The notes under the pieces: generated by a model | Seen by the model: the letters and a program-made list of their open reading frames with translations, nothing else | What the model was told of the DNA's origin: nothing | Database searches by the model: none | Made by a program: the position numbers and the translations under genes | Source: Theobroma cacao | Taxonomy: Eukaryota; Streptophyta; Magnoliopsida; Malvales; Malvaceae | Length of the DNA stretch: 64,000 bases | Assembly (NCBI RefSeq): GCF_000208745.1 | Contig: NC_030851.1 | Coordinates: 38,915,820-38,979,819 of the forward strand | Direction: 5' to 3' | Shown here: positions 23,759 to 34,425 of the stretch, in pieces | Numbering within the stretch: position 1 is the stretch's first letter | How the letters are laid out: the number at the start of each line of letters is the position of its first letter

Positions 23759-26700
23759 TTTGATCCCAGAAACCACAAAGAATGATACAATTTGATGGTG
23801 ATTATATGTTTTTGGTGTGACAAGTTGATAAGAAGTGCATGGTAAGGCTTTCAGGCTATGCCTAGACTTCGTGGTTAGCTTTTTTTCCTTTTTTGGAGGG
23901 TAAAAGAGTAGGAAGAGAACACAGAGTATATAGTGAATGAGACAAAAGAAGATTAGGAAATCAAGATCCTGGGATTTTGGTTGTTTATGTTTGGTTCTTG
24001 AGAAATTTTTGGCTTCAAGGGGAGAGAGTGAGAGGAAGCAAACATGGAAAGGACAAAGCAGTAGGGAGGAAATTCCTGTCGGTTACATTAACTAAGAGTG
24101 ATTTCCGGCTTCAAAATGGTTACCAAAAGTTAATTGCATTCTTAATAAAATCAATACCATTAGATTATTATATCAGATTAAAGGTGTGACATATAGTACA
24201 TAAATATATTTTGATTCTTTATAATTTGGGCAACAAAAAAATAAAACAAAACTCTTTTCCATTTTTTGAATTTTGAATTGCAATTACATGGCTCTTTGCT
24301 ATGATAGAGTGGGCCAATCTGTTTAAGAGATAATTCAATGGCAGATGTGATTGGTTGTTAGATGTTCATCTTTCCTGTTTTCTTGTCTTTATGGGGACAG
24401 TGCTCAAGCAATAGTCTCATCCCTGAAGGGAAATGAAAATCATACAAAAATGGGCAATTTTTTGACAACAAAATCAACTTGTATGGTCTTATTTTTGTGA
24501 TGTTTTTAATCTCAATTAGTCTGATGTTTTAGTTGTTTTTTGTTTCGTTTTATGATCTTATTTTCTGACCTCCCATTGTAGGCGCCCATCATCTCCAACA
24601 ATTGCTTGGAGATTCCTCGACAGGGTTGGCTTCTCATCCTCTATTTGACATGGCAAGAAGAGATTAAGAAAAAAGATAGAATCTCTATATGACCTGCGCT
24701 TTGCTATGTGATGATATGGTTTACGATATAAATTTAGGTTTTAGACGTATTTATATGAACAGAATTTTATCAAATTCTTATTTATGTAATTTGTTTTAAC
24801 CACCCTTTTGATTTTAATTGAGATTTTTTTTTCTAACTTTCATGATTCTTATTAAAATATTCAGATTTAGTTGTACAGAAGAAGTGTTATATTTCTAGGC
24901 TTTCTCTGTTCCCTTTATCAAAGCCTAGCTGCTAGCTAGCCCTTCCATTGTTAGTCTAGAGTGTCCAAATTAAACCTTTCCCTTGCACGCGTTTCGTTTC
25001 TATATTCCAAGTTGATTCATCCTGAAGTTTGCTTTCCATGACTCCAGCATTGATCCATTAGGCAAAATAAAATAAAATTAAAAAGGATTTGAAAATTAGA
25101 GAAAAATATGAATTTTTAAATTTTGTATGCAAGAAAAAGTGGAGGAATGATGAGGTGGTGGGGGCTAATGAGCATATAGAAATTGAAAAGAAAAATGTAT
25201 GAGGTACTGATGTGGGTCTACTTTGGGAGAGGAGAGGGAACATTCATGATTACATATAAGTACATTAATATTATATTATCTTTGTTTGACTTTGAAGCAT
25301 CAATTAGCAGTTTATGTTTTAGTTCTGTTCCATCCATGGTTTAAGCTTCTCCCTTGTCCAGGAAGAACCTAGTATCAAATCTAAATATATGTTTTTATCC
25401 GAGATGAAATTAGATTCTAACACGTTTAATTAGAGAATGTATATATCCAAAAACCAAAATACAAACACATACATCTCGATTTAATGAGTATTGTCACAAT
25501 CCTACGAGATCATGTATCTATATATTTGAGCAAGCAAATATATCTTTATCCTTTTATGGGGCATTTAAATTACCAAGCATGCAATGCCAGTCGTATTATT
25601 AGCTTGATGGAGTTGTTCAGATTTCTATATATAACATGGCCAACTTTCAAACTGTTGAGTGGGGATTCATCCTGAAAGGAGCAATAATTGGAAACAGAAG
25701 AAATGCTGGCTTTCTCCCGTAGTTCCACTCGATTGTGTGATTAGGTGTCTTTTTAGTTCACGAGTTTAAGTTGTAATCTCCTCATGCAAGTGTCAGGCTT
25801 AGAGCCTTAAAGATTCTATCTCTTTATATTCACATGAGATCATCTTAAATTCTTAATATACATCTAATGTGAATTTGAAAGTATTTTATGTCACTTAAAT
25901 TTAAAAGATATCACGAATTAAAACTCATAAGATCATTGAATTTTTTTTATAAAAATGTTATAAATTACTCATGAAAATTATTATATGATTTAAATCGGTC
26001 AAATCTTATATTGAATATGTTTTAAAATGATTTTGAACATATATATAAAAAAAGGATCATTTCACTTAATAGATTAATCTTCGTTTAGATTAAGGATCAA
26101 GCTCCTGACATAAGCATGCAGTGAAAAGGTCTTTCATGAAGACTATTGGTAATTAATTCAGTATCATGGCACTGGACCAAAAAAGTTATGATTATTTTCA
26201 GAACTTGGTATCTGGATGTTCCTCATCGATCCTTGTTAAGCAAATCAATGGTCAACGGCTAGATTGATCTCTTCCATCCAAATGGTCCATAAGACCAATC
26301 TCTATGAATCAATTGCAGGCAGTAGATACAATCTCCAGATTGTTTCGAAGCTTTGAGTATTGACTGAGTTTGAAGAAGCAAAGTAAACTCCATGCGGTAC
26401 CTAGCAACTAGCTGGCTAGCACGCTGTAAAGAGATATCAAACAAAGGGGCCGGGTAATACAAAGGAAATGAACAACTGTAATGGGCTGAGTCTTGGATCA
26501 CTTGGTTTGTTTTCCTTCGTAAATTTCTAGTCTTTTCCGAACTGGGTTTGAGGTAGGATGGACCATACATACACCATAGCCAGCCAGCCCTACTCAATTT
26601 CTGCCTGAAAATGCGATCTGATCTGACAGAAAACCTGGGCTCTGACCATCAGAAGAGTAGACGGTAACTGGCCTACTGTTGCCCATGGTTACCCATCAAC

Positions 26701-28153
26701 AGGCGTCTGGAAGTGATCAAATTTTGTCACTGTGAACCCCCGAAAGTGACACTAAAAAGGGGATTGGTTTCACCAACCAAATAAAGGAAAGATTAAAATG
26801 GAAACTCAGAATTGGTTTCACCAAGCAATTAAGGTAAGATATTCAAAGAATTTTAGCTAATGATGATGCTTGTAAATGCCAAAGAAAATTATATCAAAAT
26901 GACTTAGCCAGCAAGGACAGCTTGCTAATACCAGATATTCCTGGCAATTTGCCATTTTCATTTTTCTCTCTGCAATTCTCCCCTTCAATGTTTTCTTTTT
27001 TTTTTTCTTTTATGAAATTTTGTTCTCCAACTACGGTTCGTACTAGATATGTGGTGGCCATGTGGCAGAACATGCCTGTGGCTGCAGTTCGATACGCTGT
27101 CGCACAAATTTCGAGTGGTGAAAATATGTTTTACCGGTGGTGGCTTAGGCCTCGTTTTTCTCCGGGGAACACCCACAGAATCATTCAAACGAAGTTGGAA
27201 TAAACGCTTTAGGTATTCTAATTCCTATGTTTCCGAAGCCCTGTCACTGCTTTTCACGTTGTCAATATATATATAATATTTTGTATTTTATTGATTCTAT
27301 GTTTTCAATTTCTTCCTCTCTTTGTTCTAACAAAATTATAGCATCTAAGAATTTAGAACACAAAAGTGTATTTTATTCTTGATACTTAATTTGACAGTGA
27401 AACCAATACTGTTTAGATTAATTATTAGGAATCTGTATGCTATCATCTTCCTCCTCTTTGATTTATTAACTGTGTAATAAGTAGAATTTTAAATGTAGGA
27501 GAAGGGATTTAATCTTATCAATCAATTATATTTATTAACATATGAGTTCACTCGTAAACTCACATGATAATTAATCTTTGTGTGAAAAAAATCAATTTTA
27601 TACCCAAAAATAAATTCACCCTGCAAATTTTGTAAGTTCATAGGAGTGAAAATGGTCTAAACCGTTCAAAATTTTCATGTTATTTATGGGGAATAGTAGC
27701 CTAGTCATTTGGAGAAACCATATACCAGCTGCTGGGCAAACCAAACAAAGCTTCGTTTGTCTCGTTGAATACATGGCGGCAGACAGGCGCAAAACACACG
27801 TACCTTACATTCTACGCTATCGTACGCACCACCTCTAACACCATGCAGCTTGTATGGACCACCCCATCCCTTGATCTCTCTGTTCATTTCACCTCGGCAT
27901 AGCTACCATAGCTTCGGTGTTTTCCATACAAATTGTTACCAAGAAGCCCTTTCATGACACCCAGTTTTTTATCTTGGACCTTGAAGCAAGTAGTGGCACT
28001 TTTATCATATGATAATTTTTTGTGATTGGAAAAAAGCTTTGAGATTCCCATATAGTTGAATCTCGTTGACACATGTGGTTCGAGGGGTTCAAATGCAGTA
28101 TTATATTTTATTCAATGTTCTTTCATGTATAATTATATTCTTGTATAAATATA

Positions 28154-28200
<47 letters not shown>

Positions 28201-28300
28201 AAAAGGCCCGAGGTTGGAACCAATCATAGTCTTAATATCTTTGACTTAGGTTTTATTACATAGGTGCTAGAATCTATATTTTGACCTGCTTCTGATCTCC
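23759..28300. other. Intergenic region with a (TA)n microsatellite
   Basis: About 23760-24050 is hydrolase promoter and 5'UTR sequence. The rest is mostly unique AT-rich DNA. A 20-bp phrase ATTGGTTTCACCAA plus CAA-like ending is repeated at about 26764 and 26813. A GC-richer patch around 27030-27190 has overlapping short open frames on both strands but no recognisable protein. I could not support any gene here. Confidence 0.4.
28156..28196. repeat. (TA)n microsatellite upstream of the RGF-like gene
   Basis: About 20 uninterrupted TA dinucleotides, 110 bp upstream of the putative TATA box of the peptide gene. Confidence 0.95.
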
Positions 28301-28305
28301 CTAGC

Positions 28306-28311
28306 TATAAA
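28306..28311 (+). promoter_or_regulatory. Putative TATA box of the RGF-like gene
   Basis: TATAAA in the context CTAGCTATAAAGCC, 81 bases before the ATG at 28387. This leaves a plausible 45-50 nt 5'UTR. Confidence 0.55.
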
Positions 28312-28386
28312 GCCTTTGCTTCTGTTTTCATTTACTCTTCTGCTAATTATTTGTTAATTACTAACCCACGTTCCCTGTGAAGAAAG

Positions 28387-28901
28387 ATGGCAGCTGGGAG
28401 GGTAACATGCCTCTTGATTTTACTTCTGTTTGCTAGCTGGATCTCCTTTGCACAAGCCAGCCAAGGTATAAGTAGTATCAATTGAGCATTCAATGTAGTA
28501 TATATGGTTTAGGATTGTTGAATTCATTGTAGTTTTTCTTTTATTCAGGTGGGGGTATTCCAGATTCAAACCATAAGACAGCTTCAACCGGAAAGGTGAT
28601 GATTAAGGTAGCTGCACTAATTCTAATTTAAACTCTTCCATGATAGATGTTGCTATATCTGAAAATTTTTTTGTTTAATCAGGGGCTTCTGGATGGTGAA
28701 CGCGGTGTGACTGCTGCTACAAACAAAAACTTGCTAGGAGGAAGAAAAATGGTGGTTGACAGGCAAATGAAGGTGAAGGATGTGAGAAGTGGCGGGGAAC
28801 AAACTGTCAGTCATTCCTCTGACGAAGTGGATGAGTCAGGTTTCGTGGCTTTCAATGCTGATTATCATGCGCCGAGGCACCACCCGCCCAAGAATAACTG
28901 A
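28387..28901 (+). CDS. RGF/GOLVEN/CLEL secreted peptide hormone precursor
   Basis: Precursor of a root meristem growth factor-type peptide, a tyrosine-sulfated hormone perceived by RGFR/RGI receptor kinases that controls root meristem size and gravitropism. Three exons: 28387-28465, 28549-28607, 28683-28901, giving 118 residues with all splice sites GT/AG. MAAGRVTCLLILLLFASWIS followed by FAQA is a clean signal peptide, and the intron falls just after it. A variable basic linker follows (for example LLGGRKMVVDRQMKVKDVRS). The conserved C-terminal motif is DYHAPRHHPPKNN, with the Asp-Tyr sulfation site, the central Pro and the HPPxxN end expected of RGF1-like peptides; it is the last element before the stop. 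Position between a hydrolase and a PPR gene matches the neighbourhood I recall for Arabidopsis RGF2 (At1g13620). Confidence 0.93.
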
Positions 28902-30130
28902 GACAGATAACATACTGTAGCCAATAAAGAATGCTAAACAATATAGCGCTGAGGAATGTTCAAAATACAGTTCTGGCTTTTGCTTGTATCTATGAATGTT
29001 AAAAGATAGCTAAGCTTCCATTTTTTTTCCTTTCTCTTTTCCTACTTGCCAGCTTCCCTCTCTTTTGCTCCATGCTGCTGGATTAGATTGTCTTAAATCT
29101 GCTAAGGTTTGGAAGGTTGGCGGGGCTTCTCAAGCTGCGGCTGTAATGTTAAATTGTTAATATAACAGAGGCCAAAGCTATGGCCCCCTAGCTATAAGTT
29201 TTTCCCAATGGATGTATTTGGCTTTACCAATAAGGCTAAAGTAAATTCGGAACCAAATAGTTATGAGTATGGGAATTCAATCCCTGTTAATTATAAAGGG
29301 AGATCTTCTGTCTAATGCTACATTTAGAGTTTATTTGGTACTCAATTTGTTGCTCTGTGCAAACACTATAAGTTTCATTCCTCTCCTTCAAAGCTTATGT
29401 ATACTTAACCATTATCATTATATATATGAATTTATATTTGAAGCATTACCAACGTATGACACTTGTATGCACTGTCAACAGTAAATCAAATGTCGTAAAT
29501 AGTCATTTTGTAACCCATCTCTAAGGGGCTCAAAGCTTTTCAAAGTCCATGGAAAGTCCCAATGGTTCGCAAGTACCCATAACCAACTGAGCCAAGCCAT
29601 TTCATCTTTCATGAGCTCTCCAACTCCCGCAAGTTTTAGGTCCCCATGAACTGACCCATCTGATCGAGTTTAGGTCGTGGTGCCACAACCATGGTGTCTC
29701 GAAATGATCTGACAAACAGCATGAGGAGATAAATATTAATCATTTATTTTTCATGAATAATTGAATTGTACGAACACTTTAACATACCTAAATATCTAAA
29801 GTTAACATGTTTTAATAGTTATGGGCCAGTTACTTTAGTAGGGAGATATTACATATTTGTAAAGTTGTATGTGAATTAAGGAGATTTAGCAGAACAAAAT
29901 GTAGAATTAACCCTTCTAGCTATCAGATCATTGACCATCCTAATCAGAATTTTTGTCTAAAACTCAAGTAATTGTACTAACAAATTTCTAAGGAGTGTTT
30001 TTTCACACACGAATCCACTTTCAGGTAGCTATGTCTTCACGCTCCACCATATATTATTTGCCAGGGTCACTTGTCAAGTCAACTCACCAATTCTTCATCT
30101 CTTTTCAGCTGAACTAGCTGCAGTCTCTGG
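28902..30130. other. Intergenic region between RGF-like gene and UGT copy 2
   Basis: Contains the 3'UTR of the peptide gene and the UGT promoter. A TATA-like ATATATTA occurs at about 30048-30055, 80 bases before the UGT start. No other gene was seen. Confidence 0.45.
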
Positions 30131-30134
30131 AGCG

Positions 30135-31580
30135 ATGGAGTCCACCGACAGGAGCCCCAAGGCCTCTCACTCTCACCCTCACCCCCACATCCTGGTGTTT
30201 CCATACCCAGCCCATGGCCACATGCTCGCTCTTCTCGACCTCATCCACCAACTCGCTCTCCGTGGTCTAACCATCACCATCTTAATCACCCCTAAAAACC
30301 TCCCATTACTCTCTTCTCTCCTCTCCTCCCATCCTTCCTCCATCACTCCCCTCGTCCTCCCTTTCCCTTCTCACCCTCTCATCCCACCCGGAGTCGAACA
30401 CGTTAAAGACCTTGGCAACACAGGGAACCTACCCATCATGGCCGCCTTAGGCAAACTTCGCGACCCTTTAATCCACTGGTTCAACTCTCACCCCAACCCT
30501 CCAATTGCCATCCTCTCCGATTTCTTCCTTGGTTGGACACAACACCTGGCGACCCACTTGAACATCCCCAGGATCGCTTTCTTCTCAGTAGGTGTGTTTT
30601 TGGCTTCTGTCTTCGACTATATTTGGAACAATGTTGAAAATTTGACGCCTTTGAGCGAAGTCGAGTTCAACTATCTCCATGGATCCCCGGTCTTCAAGCA
30701 GGAACATTTGCCATCCGTGTTTAAACTCTACAAGAGATCAGATCCTGATTGGGAGTTCGTCAAGGATGGCTTGGTTGCAAATACAAAGAGTTGGGGTTGC
30801 GTTTTTAATTACTTTGATGCTTTGGGAACTGAGCATGTTCGATGTTTCAAGACACAAGTAGGTCATGATCGTGTCTTCACTGTCGGGCCGCTTAGTTTGA
30901 CAAGCCCGGATGTATCGGGGCGGGGCAATTCGGGTTCGGAGTCTGACCGGAATGACCGTGTGTTGGCTTGGCTTGACGGATGCCCCGATGGGTCTGTTGT
31001 TTATGTTTGCTTTGGGAGTCAAAAGCTGTTGAGAAAGGAACAAATGGAAGCCTTGGCTAACGGGCTTGAAAAGAGCGGGACGCGTTTTATCTGGGTGGTG
31101 AAAACGGGTACGACCAAACAGCAAGAAGACGGGTATGGTGTCGTACCCGATGGGTTCGAGGAGCGGGTGGCCGATCGGAGTATGGTGATCAAAGGGTGGG
31201 CCCCACAAGCGTTGATATTGAGTCACAAGGCGGTGGGTGGGTTTCTGAGCCATAGCGGGTGGAACTCGGTGCTGGAAGGGATAGTGGGTGGAGTCATGAT
31301 ACTGGCTTGGCCCATGGAAGCCGACCAGTTTGTGAACGCCAGGCTCCTGGTGGAGGATGTGGGTGTGGGTGTGGGTGTTAGGGTGTGTGAAGGTGCTGAC
31401 TCGGTTCCTGACTCAGATGAATTGGGTCGGATCATCGCTAAGTCGATGAATGAGGGTGGAGTGAAGGCAAAGGCTAAGGAACTGAAACAGAAGGCTTTGG
31501 CTGCAACAAGTGATGGTGGGAGCTCCATGAAGGATTTGGATAGATTTGTAAGAGAATTGGATCAACTTAGAGAAAGCTAG
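30135..31580 (+). CDS. UDP-glycosyltransferase, UGT89A2-like (copy 2) with altered PSPG box
   Basis: Intronless 481-residue paralogue of the UGT at 11377-12792. The catalytic pair is retained: His29 (PAHGHMLALLDL) and Asp129 (AILSDFFLGW). The PSPG box spans residues 355-398, from WAPQALILSH to WPMEADQ. Residue 374, almost always Cys in HCGWNS, is Ser here (codon AGC at 31254-31256). Just after the box, a GTGGGT repeat has lengthened the protein to VGVGVGVRVCEG where copy 1 has IGMGVRVCEG. The N-terminus carries an extra His/Pro-rich leader (SHSHPHPH). The frame is otherwise intact, so I call it functional rather than a pseudogene, with possibly changed donor binding. The two copies are on opposite strands 17 kb apart, with HSP90, the hydrolase and the peptide gene between them. 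Confidence 0.93.
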   Translation: MESTDRSPKASHSHPHPHILVFPYPAHGHMLALLDLIHQLALRGLTITILITPKNLPLLSSLLSSHPSSITPLVLPFPSHPLIPPGVEHVKDLGNTGNLPIMAALGKLRDPLIHWFNSHPNPPIAILSDFFLGWTQHLATHLNIPRIAFFSVGVFLASVFDYIWNNVENLTPLSEVEFNYLHGSPVFKQEHLPSVFKLYKRSDPDWEFVKDGLVANTKSWGCVFNYFDALGTEHVRCFKTQVGHDRVFTVGPLSLTSPDVSGRGNSGSESDRNDRVLAWLDGCPDGSVVYVCFGSQKLLRKEQMEALANGLEKSGTRFIWVVKTGTTKQQEDGYGVVPDGFEERVADRSMVIKGWAPQALILSHKAVGGFLSHSGWNSVLEGIVGGVMILAWPMEADQFVNARLLVEDVGVGVGVRVCEGADSVPDSDELGRIIAKSMNEGGVKAKAKELKQKALAATSDGGSSMKDLDRFVRELDQLRES

Positions 31581-32614
31581 ATCCTGCTTTCCTCTATCAG
31601 CCCCAATAAAAATTCAATTCCACTCTTTAAATATGAATACATGTAAGCAAATCCTATGTTCGAGTGCTAATGACATTCTACTGTCAGATTCCAAATATTC
31701 CATATATAAATTTCAGTTGATTCATAGAAGATGTGTTGGCATAGGTTATGTCTTCTCAATAGACAACACCTTAGGATGAAAAATAGGTGTTAAACATGTG
31801 CTGACAGATAATCTTACACGAGCCTCACTTCATATACTTGCTAATGGCATCCTGATATAACCATCATGCACAAATTTCTCCCCCCTACATAACATGTCAA
31901 TAGAGAAGATGTCAGTCATTAACATTGTAAAGACTTTCATTGTTCGTGCTAAGCACAAGAAGGAAAATGGTGAAACTTCTTACTTTTTCAGGAATGATGG
32001 TGGTCGATGCATAAAAGTGTTGACTACAAATCTTCCAGTATGTTGATGAATGTGTCCGCTGTGTCTGATACGAGCAACTAGCCAACGGATCGATACAAGC
32101 TGTTAAATCAGATGCTAAGAAGCACGAATGGAAAAAAGAGAAGTGGAATTCGAATTAAAAAAATGGAGAGGGGACCTCCCTAGTAACAGCAATCATCTGA
32201 TATAGGGGACCTCCCTACATCAGCTACAATTGAGAAAAGAAATATGAAAACCAGTGTTCTAAAATGCAATTAAGCCCTATGAAGTTGAACATAGCTATAA
32301 CAACCAATCTTGCCAATTCAAGATGTCAACAGTTAGCTTTTATTAATGATAAAAAAACCATGTTAGCTCACCAATAAGAATTTGCAATTAAAGCATTCTG
32401 AGATCTGCCCAAACATTCCTAATCCCTGGAGTAGTCGTCCACAGGTGCACCTGCTTGAACAAATAGCAATACCACCATCAAGAATATATCACTAGTCGGG
32501 CATAAATTGAAGCTGGTTTGTCTTCTCCTTGCATAAATTAGGCATAAGGGAATTTTGTAGCAAAATCAAACAGCCATGAAAGATGGCATCCCCTCTTCCC
32601 TAGAGAAATGGATC

Positions 32615-32699
32615 AGAAGAAATGGGGCTTTTTTTTTTTTCTGAAAGTTAGAAGAAATGGGGCATTTTTTTCTTTTTGAAGGTTAGAAGAAATGGGACT
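32615..32699. repeat. 35-bp tandem repeat, three copies
   Basis: Copies start at 32615, 32650 and 32685 with the phrase AGAAGAAATGGG; the linkers are T-rich and slightly different in each copy. Confidence 0.75.
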
Positions 32700-33819
32700 T
32701 TGTTCAAGTTTCTTGATGCAATTATGTTATCCAAGAGATTACATGTATGCATATGTGCCTGCATGTGCACATATGTATATGCATGCATATACTTTAGCGA
32801 TCCTAGTTGATAGCATAGTCCCTGATTAAATATTTTAATACCATACCTGTTCATCTTTTTATTTGAAAATTTCCCTCAGCTCGGGGTGGTTATCGTGGAA
32901 CAGGAAAAATAAATCTTTATGAGCTAGCAAAAAGGAAAAAGGGTGAGGCTCTATAGATTTTGGACTAAGATTACATTTGAAGGAAATTGAAAATTGAAGT
33001 AGCCTAATTAGATTGGTTTACAAAACCTTGTCAATACTCAAAAACCTCTACTTCCAAATCTACAAGTATGCCATTAGATATTCAAGTTTCTAAAATGAAC
33101 CGGTAATCTTTACATGAGAGATATGTAGCCGAATCCATCCCATATTGTAGGGTCACTCTAAGCTTTCATGTGGATCAAAACATGCATTCAGACATGCAGA
33201 AGTAACCTTATTACAGTCTCGTTCCATTTCCTCCTCTTCCAATTATACTCCAAGACACAAATTACAAGGCAATACCTTTTCTAGCCTCTAAATCACATAT
33301 TCCATGCTCAAATAAAAACCTCTAATCTTGGTTTAGAATGGAAAGGCTTAGATTTTTCTTTTTTCTTTTTTCCTTTTAATTTTGTTTTAATAATCTTACT
33401 GGCTTCTATTCGTTCTGAAACTATGATTATAAATAAACTGCAGTGCATAACTAGTAGAAACAGGCTGAAAAGCACACTTACCATTATATAAATCATTAAG
33501 ATGAAGGGTACATTCTGTGCAATATCACAGCCTATCAAACTGTTGGCATCTTCTTCAAAAGCTGATTACCCTTGGGTACTTGAGCTTCAATTTTACTGAT
33601 GTAGGTTTCCTATTGTGCAAATTACTCTCCATGCCTCATTTCATAAACCTATAAAATAAACATGTTTATATATCTAGACAGATAAATGGCACTAAAAAAT
33701 AGTTCAATGCAGTTCAAATAGTTCCAATACAAAATTTTATGGAAAAAAAATGAGGCAGCACTCAACCATGAGAAAATGAAGTCATAAGACATCAAGAATC
33801 TTAAAATTAAGTACAAAAA

Positions 33820-34010
33820 TCACATTCACCATCCCAATGTTAATAAAGTATAAGACAACTAATAGGGTTTACCTTGGCCAATCGTGCACTTAGTGTATTC
33901 ATGAATAAAGGATGCAAACCACATTCACCATCCCAATCTTTATAATAGATAAGACAATTAATAAGGTATACCTCAGCCTATCGTTTTATACTTCAAGCAC
34001 TTAGTATTAT
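33820..34010. repeat. Diverged 99-bp tandem duplication
   Basis: Two consecutive segments start CACATTCACCATCCCAAT at 33821 and 33920 and stay alignable through ATAAGACAA.TAAT and CACTTAGT. It lies just 3' of the PPR gene on the opposite strand. Confidence 0.65.
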
Positions 34011-34425
34011 TTGATAATTAAAGAACAGAAATTATTTTCATTGCACAGCAATATTCTTTCTAGTACTAAGATTACAAATAAATGACACAAGACACATATA
34101 AAATTGGGGAAAGGAAAGGGAAAATAGTAAAAGCCTTCCCATGCCTTAAAGAACACTTTAAGTATTATGTAACTAGGCTTTTATTAGCCTAACTGTTGTC
34201 ATTTCCACAATATTGTTTGTTCCTTATTACAATTCAGAGGGAGGGAAAGCATTATGCTTGTTCCATTAGGACTATATAACTTAACCCTGCAGTGAAGCAG
34301 TGAAAACCATGAGAAACATATATTTATAATGTAATGTTCTATACCTTCGAGTAATGAACCTCAGCATCATCAATTAGGCAGTGATGGAATAAAGGATGCA
34401 TTAAAAATTATATATCATCATTTTC

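Larger units (their letters stand above)
31581..34425. other. Intergenic region between UGT copy 2 and the PPR gene
   Basis: UGT 3' sequence, then unique DNA with two small tandem repeats: a 35-bp unit in three copies at 32615-32699 (AGAAGAAATGGGG plus T-rich linker) and a diverged 99-bp duplication at about 33820-34010 (both copies begin CACATTCACCATCCCAAT). The part next to 34425 may be PPR 3'UTR. No convincing gene. Confidence 0.45.

Noticed and set aside
30738..31253. 171-codon open frame antisense to UGT copy 2.
   Set aside because: Shadow frame caused by GC-biased codons of the real gene; no protein similarity recognised.
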